DNA of 64,000 nt, from NCBI RefSeq assembly GCF_003967355.1, contig NZ_BIFH01000037.1, positions 26,277 through 90,276 of the forward strand, in the 5' to 3' direction. A program made the translations under genes and the position numbers. Source of the DNA: Embleya hyalina. Lineage in GTDB: Bacteria > Actinomycetota > Actinomycetes > Streptomycetales > Streptomycetaceae. Below the pieces are notes generated by a model. That model was not told where the DNA came from. It ran no database searches and worked only from the letters and a program-made list of their open reading frames with translations. Below are positions 23,771 through 30,384 of this stretch, piece after piece; within the stretch, counting starts at the first letter, position 1, and each line of letters starts with the position of its first letter.

Positions 23771-24868
23771 GTGCGTGAACTGCTTGACCACCTCGAGGCG
23801 TGGTACCGGACCGGACGTACGTTCGCCCTGGCCACGGTGGTGTCCACGCTGCGCAGCGCGCCGCGCGACGCCGGTGCGGTGATGGCCGTCTCCGCCGACG
23901 GCGTGGCGCTCGGCAGCGTGTCGGGCGGGTGCGTCGAGGGGGCGGTGTACGAGCTGGCCATGGAGGTCGTCGAGGACGGTCGACCGCGCACCGCGGCCTA
24001 CGGGATCAGCGACGACGACGCGCTGATGGTGGGCCTGACCTGCGGCGGCACCCTGGAGGTGTATGTCGAGCCGGTCGATCCGAGCCGCTTCCCGGAGTTC
24101 CCGGAGCTGATCGCCGCGCTGCGCGAGGGCCACCCGATCGCGGTGGCGACGGTGGTCTCCACGCCCACGCCGGAACGACTGGGTACGCGGGTGCTGGTCG
24201 GTCCCGCCGCGAGCGACGGGGACTCGCCGCGGACGGCCTCCATACGCGCGATGCTGGACGCCGATCGCACCACGCTGGCGAGCTCGGACGGCGACGGGCT
24301 CGTCCCGGTCCGGGCGCTGGGGGTGCGGCAGGACGAGGTGGTCTTCGTACGCTCGCACCTGCCGCGTCCGCGCCTGCTGGTGTTCGGCTCCAACGACTAC
24401 GCGGTGGCCATGGCCCGGGCGGGCGCGTTCGCCGGGTTCCGGGTCACCGTGTGCGACGCGCGGCCGGTGTTCGCCACCGCGGACCGCTTCCCGGGCGTGG
24501 ACGAGCTGGTGGTGGACTGGCCGGACCGCTACCTGGCGGACACCCGGGTCGACGCGCGCACGGCGATCTGCGTACTCACCCACGACCCGAAATTCGATGT
24601 GCCGGTCCTGGTCCGGGCGTTGCGGATGCCGGTCGGCTACGTGGGCGCGATGGGCAGCCGCCGCGCACACGAGGACCGACTGCTGCGGTTGCGCGAGGCG
24701 GGGGTGACCGAGGCGGAACTGGAGCGTCTGCACTCCCCCATCGGTCTGGACCTGGGCGCCCGCAGCCCCCAGGAGACCGCCATCGCGGTGCTGGCCGAGA
24801 TCATCCGGTCCCGCCACGGCGGCACCGCCCACTCCCTGTCCCTCACCACCGGCCGCATCCACCGCTGA
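23771..24868 (+). CDS. XdhC/CoxF-family Mo cofactor maturation protein
   Basis: This 365-residue protein is of the XdhC/CoxI family, which binds Mo cofactor and promotes its sulfuration before insertion into xanthine-oxidase-type enzymes. The N-terminal XdhC_CoxI domain contains G-S-V-S-G-G-C-V-E-G and L-T-C-G-G-T, each with a conserved Cys. The C-terminal Rossmann domain has L-L-V-F-G-S-N-D-Y-A, V-C-D-A-R and the family end motif Y-V-G-A-M-G-S-R-R, then G-L-D-L-G-A-R-S-P-Q-E. The GTG start is a few bases after the coxE stop. Function follows from the family; the client is inferred to be the CoxMSL-like enzyme here. Confidence 0.93.
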   Translation: MRELLDHLEAWYRTGRTFALATVVSTLRSAPRDAGAVMAVSADGVALGSVSGGCVEGAVYELAMEVVEDGRPRTAAYGISDDDALMVGLTCGGTLEVYVEPVDPSRFPEFPELIAALREGHPIAVATVVSTPTPERLGTRVLVGPAASDGDSPRTASIRAMLDADRTTLASSDGDGLVPVRALGVRQDEVVFVRSHLPRPRLLVFGSNDYAVAMARAGAFAGFRVTVCDARPVFATADRFPGVDELVVDWPDRYLADTRVDARTAICVLTHDPKFDVPVLVRALRMPVGYVGAMGSRRAHEDRLLRLREAGVTEAELERLHSPIGLDLGARSPQETAIAVLAEIIRSRHGGTAHSLSLTTGRIHR

Positions 24869-24892
24869 CCCCGACCCCGCACCACGCGGGTT

Positions 24893-25627
24893 TCAGCCCC
24901 CGACGGGCCCGACCGCCGGGGCCGCGCCGCGAGCGGTCCGGCCCCGGAGCGCCAGGGCGCCGCCGGTCACGGCGCCGGTGAGGCAGGCGGTCAGGTGGCC
25001 GATGTCGGCGACGTTCGCGTGGGCGAGGCCCTCCGGCCAGGAGAGCGCGTTCCAGGTCAGGAGGGTGATCGCCGGGGCGCGAATCGGCCATCGTCGGCCG
25101 GTCAGGGCGACCGCCGCCAACGCCGCGATCACCAGGTAGGACGGGCCGACGTCGGTCATGTCGCGCAGGTCGGTCGGGGCGTGGCGGAGGGCGATCCGGG
25201 CGGCGAGCAGGCCCTGGCCGACCGTTGTGCCGATCACGTGTGCCGCGCCCACGATCAGCCCGGCCCGAAGGTTGCCGAAGCGGTCGACCAGGGCGGCCAA
25301 CGCGAGTACCGCGATCGTGAGGTGCGACCATCGATCGGGTTCGAGCACGAAGGCCGAGCCGGCCAGGGACTCGATCGGTCGGCCGCGCAGGTTCGTCAGG
25401 TTCGTCGAGGCCCAGTCGACCAGCGCGGCGCGCTCCGTCGGCTCGAACATCCAGGACTGCAGCGCCGTGAGCATTCCGGCCGTCAGCAGGAAGGCGATCG
25501 GCAGCGACATCGCGCGCACGCGGTCTCGGTATCCGGAGGCGACGATCGGGACCACTCCTCGAGGTTCGGCGGGAATCGGGTCCCCTCGAACCTCGCAGCC
25601 GGGCACCCGCCGGCGCGTCCGGCGCAC
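24893..25627 (-). CDS. Rhomboid-like membrane protein
   Basis: This polytopic membrane protein has up to 244 residues and roughly six hydrophobic segments. It matches the actinobacterial rhomboid-like group: a G-P-S-Y-L-V stretch resembles the catalytic Ser loop (G-x-S-x), and G-H-L-T-A-C-L-T-G-A-V-T-G resembles the His helix H-x6-G-x3-G. Proteolytic activity is possible but unproven. The GTG at 25627 gives a 39-residue non-hydrophobic lead-in, and a start at GTG 25555 or ATG 25510 is equally credible. It is divergent from the next kinase gene. Confidence 0.7.
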   Translation of the reverse strand: MRRTRRRVPGCEVRGDPIPAEPRGVVPIVASGYRDRVRAMSLPIAFLLTAGMLTALQSWMFEPTERAALVDWASTNLTNLRGRPIESLAGSAFVLEPDRWSHLTIAVLALAALVDRFGNLRAGLIVGAAHVIGTTVGQGLLAARIALRHAPTDLRDMTDVGPSYLVIAALAAVALTGRRWPIRAPAITLLTWNALSWPEGLAHANVADIGHLTACLTGAVTGGALALRGRTARGAAPAVGPVGG

Positions 25628-25736
25628 GACAGACCGCGGTGCGTCGGTCTCGCGACGAACACCGGGTCGGGGCTACGACCTGAGAACGACTCCCGGGTGG
25701 GTCCGCAGACAGAGGCCGCGCCCGCGCCCGCGCGCG

Positions 25737-25742
25737 TAGCGT
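25737..25742 (+). promoter_or_regulatory. Leaderless -10 box of histidine kinase gene
   Basis: TAGCGT ends seven bases before the GTG at 25749. This is the spacing expected when transcription starts on the first base of the start codon. No Shine-Dalgarno is present, which agrees with a leaderless mRNA. Confidence 0.65.
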
Positions 25743-25748
25743 CGATAC

Positions 25749-27143
25749 GTGAACCGGACCAAGCCACAGGCGTACACCTCGAACGAGGGCCCGATTCGGC
25801 GGCCGCGCCCGGCCGTGGACGTGGCGCTGACGCTCGGCATCGGCCTGCTCCTGTCGGGCGGCGTCGACCAGGTCGCGCGACGTGAACGCCTGCCCGAGGC
25901 AGTGGTGTTCGCCGCGATCTGGGTCTTCGCAGGGGTGTTCGTGCTGCGCCGATTCGCGCCGCTGAGCGCGATGGTGGTCGGCTCGGTGGTGTTGCCGGTG
26001 ACGACCGTCACGCCGTGGTTCCTGCTGGTGTGGATGGCGATGGCCACGGTCGCGTACGGAGCGCAGTCGAGTACGCCGAGGGCGGCGGTGTGCGCACTGG
26101 GGACGTCCTTCGTGGCCGAGACGACGGTCGCCCTCCTGGTCGAGGCGCACGCGGGACGGCAGGCCTTCAACACCGGGTGGCCGGTACAGCTGATGATCGT
26201 GCAACTCGCCGCCTGGGTCACCGGATGGTCGGCGGCTCGGGGCCGAGCGCACACCGAGGGCCTGCGTCGTCAGGCGGAGCAGCGCGCGGCGATCCAGGTG
26301 GCCCGGGCACGGCGCGCGGTCTCCGAGGAACGCCTGGACATCGCCCGGGAGTTGCACGACGTGGTGGCGCACAGTCTCAGCGTGATCGCGGTGCAGTCCG
26401 GGGTCGGGAACCACGTGATCCATACCCGACCGGCCCAGGCCGCCGCGGCGTTGGCGGCGATCGAGGAGGTCAGCCGGTCGGCGCTGATCGAACTGCGGTC
26501 GCTGGTGGGGCTGCTCCGGGACGGCGACGCGGCGGAGTATTCGCCCGGAGCGCTGGCCGACCTGGAGGGCCTGCTCGCGCGCAGCGCCCAGGCCGGGGTA
26601 CGGGTGGACGCCACGGTGAGCGGTGGCCTCGACGAACTGCCGCACGGGCTGGACCGGGCGGCGTACCGGATCGTCCAGGAGGCGCTGACCAACGTGGCCA
26701 AACACGCGGGGACCGACCGGGCCCGGCTGACGGTCTCGGTCGACGACGCCGGGATCGGGATCGAGGTCGTCGACGACGGGGCGGGGCGGGCGGAGCGGGA
26801 GCGGGTCGGGACGGATCCGGTGCGGTCGGAGTCTTCGAAGGCGACCGCAGGCCCGAACGGCGCCGCGGTTTCGCAGGGTTCGGCGACCTCGGCGACCTCG
26901 GCCGGCTCGGCCGAATCAGCCGAACCAGCCGATTCGGTGGGTTCGGCCGGGGAAGGGGAGTGGGATCGGCCCGCGGGGCACGGGCTGATCGGCATGCGGG
27001 AACGGGCCGCCCTATACGGTGGTCGGGTGAGCATCGGGCCACGCGCCGAGGGCGGCTTCCGGGTCGCGGTCTGGTTGCCGGTGCCTCGGGAACAGCCGGT
27101 ATACGTGGGCGCGTTCGGCGCGGGTGGGACGGGGGCGGCGTGA
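25749..27143 (+). CDS. NarL-type sensor histidine kinase with Ala/Ser-rich insert
   Basis: This 464-residue sensor kinase has about five N-terminal hydrophobic segments, the His box D-I-A-R-E-L-H-D-V-V-A-H-S-L-S, and an ATPase domain with Y-R-I-V-Q-E-A-L-T-N-V-A-K-H-A, V-D-D-G-A-G and G-H-G-L-I-G-M-R-E-R. Between the D-D-G-A-G and G-H-G-L boxes lies an insert of about 45 residues rich in Ser, Ala, Glu and Pro. This is unusual because these boxes form the ATP lid and are normally close together. The gene overlaps the response regulator start as GTGA and appears to be read from a leaderless promoter. Confidence 0.93.
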   Translation: MNRTKPQAYTSNEGPIRRPRPAVDVALTLGIGLLLSGGVDQVARRERLPEAVVFAAIWVFAGVFVLRRFAPLSAMVVGSVVLPVTTVTPWFLLVWMAMATVAYGAQSSTPRAAVCALGTSFVAETTVALLVEAHAGRQAFNTGWPVQLMIVQLAAWVTGWSAARGRAHTEGLRRQAEQRAAIQVARARRAVSEERLDIARELHDVVAHSLSVIAVQSGVGNHVIHTRPAQAAAALAAIEEVSRSALIELRSLVGLLRDGDAAEYSPGALADLEGLLARSAQAGVRVDATVSGGLDELPHGLDRAAYRIVQEALTNVAKHAGTDRARLTVSVDDAGIGIEVVDDGAGRAERERVGTDPVRSESSKATAGPNGAAVSQGSATSATSAGSAESAEPADSVGSAGEGEWDRPAGHGLIGMRERAALYGGRVSIGPRAEGGFRVAVWLPVPREQPVYVGAFGAGGTGAA

Positions 27144-27817
27144 CGATTCGGGTGTTCGTCGCCGACGACGAGAGCCTGGTGCGCGCGGGGTTCGGCGTAC
27201 TGATCGACTCCGACCCGGAGTTGACCGTGGTCGGCGAGGCCGGCAACGGGCGCGAGGCGGTGCGGCTGATCCGGGAGAGCCGTCCCGACGTGGTGCTGAT
27301 GGATGTCCGGATGCCGCTGCTCGACGGCATCGAGGCGACCCGCGAAGTGATGGCCGACGGCGGTCCGAACGGGCCCCGGGTGCTGATCCTGACCACGTTC
27401 GGGCTGGACGAGTACGCCTTCGGCGCGTTGCGCGCGGGCGCCAGCGGATTCCTGCTCAAGGACACCCGCCCGGCCGAACTGCTGGCCGCGATCCGGGTGA
27501 TCGCCACCGGTGAAGCGCTGTTGGCGCCGCCGGTGACGCGGCGGTTGATCGAGGAGTTCGTCAGCCGCCCCGCCGTACGGCGGCAATCGCTCGCGAGCCT
27601 GGAGAGTGTCACCGATCGCGAGCGTGAGGTGTTGTACCTGATCGCCACCGGCTTCTCCAATGCCGAGATCGCCGCGCAGTTGTTCCTCGCCGTCGGCACG
27701 GTCAAGACGCACGTCAGCCGACTGTTGACCAAGCTGGGTGCGCGGGATCGGGCCCAATTGGTCATCGCCGCCTACGAGAACGGGCTGACGGGCGGGTCGC
27801 CGACGGCTCGGGCGTGA
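27140..27817 (+). CDS. NarL/LuxR-family response regulator
   Basis: This 225-residue regulator is the partner of the kinase just upstream. The receiver domain shows F-V-A-D-D-E, phospho-acceptor Asp in V-V-L-M-D-V-R-M-P, T-T-F and L-L-K-D. The C-terminal LuxR HTH is L-x-x-V-T-D-R-E-R-E-V-L, N-A-E-I-A and V-G-T-V-K-T-H-V-S-R. The GTG start is translationally coupled to the kinase stop. Regulated targets are unknown. Confidence 0.95.
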   Translation: MTIRVFVADDESLVRAGFGVLIDSDPELTVVGEAGNGREAVRLIRESRPDVVLMDVRMPLLDGIEATREVMADGGPNGPRVLILTTFGLDEYAFGALRAGASGFLLKDTRPAELLAAIRVIATGEALLAPPVTRRLIEEFVSRPAVRRQSLASLESVTDREREVLYLIATGFSNAEIAAQLFLAVGTVKTHVSRLLTKLGARDRAQLVIAAYENGLTGGSPTARA

Positions 27818-27887
27818 GCGCACGGCGGTGGGCGGCGCGGGCCGGCCCCGGGTGCGCCGACGTGCGGCGCGCGGTTTCCCGATTGGC

Positions 27888-27914
27888 GTTGACGCCGACG
27901 TCAACCTCTAGCGT
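27888..27914 (+). promoter_or_regulatory. Inverted-repeat operator and -10 box before NTF2-like gene
   Basis: A perfect inverted repeat GTTGACG-ccga-CGTCAAC at 27888-27905 is followed by a TAGCGT -10 box at 27909-27914. A repressor bound there would block the promoter. The first ATG downstream is at 27924, and one with a better RBS is at 27957. Confidence 0.6.
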
Positions 27915-27956
27915 CGGGTTCCGATGCGGGACGACGGCGACGAGGGAGTGGGCGCG

Positions 27957-28370
27957 ATGGCCGGGACGAGCGGTGTGGACACGCACGACGGGCGCGAGGT
28001 GGTCGGGGCGGATCTGGCCTTCTTCGACGCGCTGGTCCGGGCGGACGGGGCCGCGTTGGACGCGTTGCTGGCCGACGACTTCGTGCTGGTGGACGTCATG
28101 GCCGGGTCGGTGATCCCGAAGGCCGACCTGGTCCCGCTGATCGCGTCGCGGCGGCTGGAGTTCGAGACGATCGGGGCGGACGGGGAGGAGCCGTTCGTAC
28201 GGTTCTTCGACGCGACGGCGATCGTGATCGGGCGTACTCGGATGTCCGGCCGCTTCGAGGGGGAGGCGTTCACCTCGCGCAGCCGCTACACCCACGTCTT
28301 CGTCACCGATCCGGCCGGGCGCGTCGGCGGGTGGACGCTGGTCAGCGCGCAGGGCACCCGGATGGAGTGA
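27957..28370 (+). CDS. NTF2-like (SnoaL/DUF4440) protein
   Basis: This protein of about 137 residues has the NTF2/SnoaL-like cone fold seen in DUF4440 proteins. It shows an N-terminal helix with F-F-D-A-L-V-R-A-D-x-x-A-L-D-A-L-L-A-D-D-F-V-L-V-D and a beta-rich C-terminal half ending in G-G-W-T-L-V-S-A-Q-G-T-R. Members include isomerases, hydrolases and many proteins of unknown role. The start could instead be ATG 27924, only ten bases after the -10 box; 27957 has GGGAG upstream. It appears to be expressed alone from its own operator-controlled promoter. Confidence 0.75.
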   Translation: MAGTSGVDTHDGREVVGADLAFFDALVRADGAALDALLADDFVLVDVMAGSVIPKADLVPLIASRRLEFETIGADGEEPFVRFFDATAIVIGRTRMSGRFEGEAFTSRSRYTHVFVTDPAGRVGGWTLVSAQGTRME

Positions 28371-28423
28371 TCGCGACGCGGGATCCGCCTGCGGTGGTCG
28401 GGGCGCCGGTCACCATGTGATCC

Positions 28424-28915
28424 ATGAGTGAGCGGGGAATCGCGCTGCTCGCGGCCGGGTCGGCGCTCGCCGGTGGCCTGATCACCGGCTGGTTCGCCCG
28501 CGTGCCGGGATGCGTCGGCCCGACGCATCCCGGCACGCGGGCGACCGGCAGGCGGACGCCCTCCTGGAGACCGTTCGCACCACGCTGGACGAACAACGCG
28601 CGGAGCGACCGACCGACGCCCGCCGCCGGACCTGTCTGCGTTTCCTCGAAGCGGCCGAGACCTGATCCCGACCCGCCGCACCGGCAGCGGCGGCGGCCAC
28701 GACGACCTGCCCGCGTTGCAACGGGCGTTCGGCGCGCTCCGGTTGGAGGGCCGGACGAAGCGACCGACGCGGTCCGCGCGTTCGTCGCCGAGCCGCGTCG
28801 GAACGGCCCCTTCGACGAGCTGGAGCGGCTACGCGTGGCCCTGCCGTCCGCCGCGCGGCCCGCCCCGGTCCGGCGCCGAACCCGCCGTCACCGGGGCGGC
28901 CCAGTCGGGCGCCGG
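28424..28915 (+). pseudogene. Decayed gene for small membrane-anchored protein
   Basis: Coding-like sequence can be followed only by changing frame three times. It begins with ATG 28424 and a hydrophobic stretch (residues 5-24, ending G-W-F-A). It then moves to a second frame after a 51-bp palindrome (Q-A-D-A-L-L-E-T-V-R onward, to a stop at 28663). It passes to a third frame near 28700 (L-P-A-L-Q-R-A-F-G-A-L-R-L-E) and back to the first at about 28750 (P-D-E-A-T-D-A-V-R-A-F-V). The order resembles small actinobacterial proteins with an N-terminal membrane helix and a helical cytoplasmic tail. I do not recognise a named family. Confidence 0.6.
28494..28544. repeat. 51-bp perfect palindrome
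   Basis: Two perfectly complementary 25-base arms (left arm begins TCGCCCGCGTGCC) flank a single C at 28519. It sits inside the decayed gene, exactly where the first frame change occurs. As RNA or single-stranded DNA it could form a nearly loopless cruciform arm. Confidence 0.95.
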
Positions 28916-28920
28916 CCGAG

Positions 28921-30279
28921 TCACGTGTGGTCGGCGAACCACGCAAGCACGAGTGGCGCCGAGCCGATCCCGGACGGATAGTGCCCGATGTCGCCGAGAT
29001 CGGTCACCCGGACGTCGGCGCCGCGCGCGCTCAGCGTGCGGGCGCAACTCTCGGTGTTGGCGAACGGCACCTCCCGGTCGCCCCGGGCCGCGAAGAGCAC
29101 GACGGGCACACGCGGGCGCCACGCACAGGTCGTGTCGTTCTCGCGCATCGCGGCGAGGAAGCGGCCGGCGGCCTCGTTGCGGCCGGCCAGGAACTCCGCC
29201 TGGAACAGCGCCTCGCGACGGTCGGGAAGACCGGCCAGGATCTGCTCCTCGGTATGCCGCCCGTCGAACAGCCGCAGCACGTTGGCCACTTGGTCCGGCA
29301 GGAAGACCTCCTCGGGGTGCCGGTACAGGGGACGCGCCGCGTTCCAGCCCAGGACCAGATAGCCGAGCGCGAGGTTGACCGCGCGTGCGTCGCCGGTGGT
29401 ACCCATGGCGGCCGGCAACATCACCCCCTCCAGGTCGTAGGGCCCACTCGCCGGGGCCAGCCCGCCCAGGGTCAGCCGTGGATCGGCGCCCGCGTCCAGG
29501 GCCTTGGCCAGCGCCATCGCGGCGTGCCCGCCCTGGGAGAACCCGGTGACCAGGACCCGCTCGTCGAGCCGCACACCCTCGCGCCGGGCCGGTTCGCGCG
29601 CCGCCCGCAGCAGGTCGACGGACGCCGACGCCTCGGACGCGGCGTGATCGTACGGGTGCCGGCCCGGACCCAGACCGAGGCCGAGGTAGTCCGGCGCCAC
29701 GGTGAAGTAGCCCGCGCCCGCGTAGAAGAGCGGGAACGCCCGGTTGTCGTCGGCCCGTTCCCCGGACGGCGCGCCGACCTTCTCCACCGTGGTCCCGTGC
29801 TCGAAGGCGAGCACCCGCTGCGTCCGGGCCCCGCCCCGGGGCACCGCGACCAGGCCGCTTGCCACGGTCGGCCGCCCGGCCGCGTCGATCGTGCGGTAGA
29901 CCACGACATAGGTGACCACGCCGTATTCGGCGGCCGGTGCGTTCAGGTCGTACGGCGACAACTGCTCGCGGACCCGGTCCCGATCCAGGACGTCCACGCG
30001 GCGTACCGAGACCACGCTGCCCCGCCCGTACGCGGGAGCCCGCTCGGTGTCGGCGACGGCCGCCCGGCTCCCGGAGGGCGCCGCGTCGGGCCGGCCGGCG
30101 GCATGCGCCGGTACCGCGCCGTTCGCGAGCAGTAGCAGCAACGCCGCGCCCGCCGGCCCGGCGACGGCCCGACCCCATCGGCGCCGCCGGGTCGTCGACG
30201 CCCTCCCGCCGGTGCGCAAGGTTGTACGAACTCGCTTCGTGTCTAGGGCATTTGGTGCCGCGTTCTGAGCAAATCGCAT
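28921..30279 (-). CDS. Secreted alpha/beta-hydrolase lipase
   Basis: This is a predicted extracellular lipase or esterase, 452 residues. A long N-region with many Arg precedes a hydrophobic signal segment (about residues 38-60, ending A-H-A-A). The catalytic nucleophile is Ser in V-T-G-F-S-Q-G-G-H-A-A. The acid is probably Asp in A-A-R-G-D-R-E-V-P, and the His lies in D-I-G-H-Y-P near the end. The overall layout resembles the secretory lipase (LIP) family. ATG 30279 lies seven bases after a TAGCGT -10 box, supporting a leaderless start. It is downstream of the lanthipeptide synthetase on the same strand (105-base gap) but has its own promoter. Confidence 0.88.
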   Translation of the reverse strand: MRFAQNAAPNALDTKRVRTTLRTGGRASTTRRRRWGRAVAGPAGAALLLLLANGAVPAHAAGRPDAAPSGSRAAVADTERAPAYGRGSVVSVRRVDVLDRDRVREQLSPYDLNAPAAEYGVVTYVVVYRTIDAAGRPTVASGLVAVPRGGARTQRVLAFEHGTTVEKVGAPSGERADDNRAFPLFYAGAGYFTVAPDYLGLGLGPGRHPYDHAASEASASVDLLRAAREPARREGVRLDERVLVTGFSQGGHAAMALAKALDAGADPRLTLGGLAPASGPYDLEGVMLPAAMGTTGDARAVNLALGYLVLGWNAARPLYRHPEEVFLPDQVANVLRLFDGRHTEEQILAGLPDRREALFQAEFLAGRNEAAGRFLAAMRENDTTCAWRPRVPVVLFAARGDREVPFANTESCARTLSARGADVRVTDLGDIGHYPSGIGSAPLVLAWFADHT

Positions 30280-30285
30280 ACCCGG

Positions 30286-30291
30286 ACGCTA
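30286..30291 (-). promoter_or_regulatory. Leaderless -10 box of lipase gene
   Basis: On the minus strand TAGCGT followed by CCGGGT leads directly into ATG 30279. The same TAGCGTCCGGGT string precedes the GTG of the kinase gene at 55420. Confidence 0.7.
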
Positions 30292-30384
30292 GCCGGCCGG
30301 GAAGCTCCCGGCACTCCGGTCACGCCCACCTTCGCAGTGGGCCCGGACCCACCCCGAACCGGAGGCCACCACCAAACGCGCCGC

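Noticed and set aside
28716-29378. A separate 220-residue plus-strand gene
   Set aside because: After the first 15-20 residues it is antisense to the lipase and Arg/Pro/Ser-rich; only its start belongs to the decayed gene.
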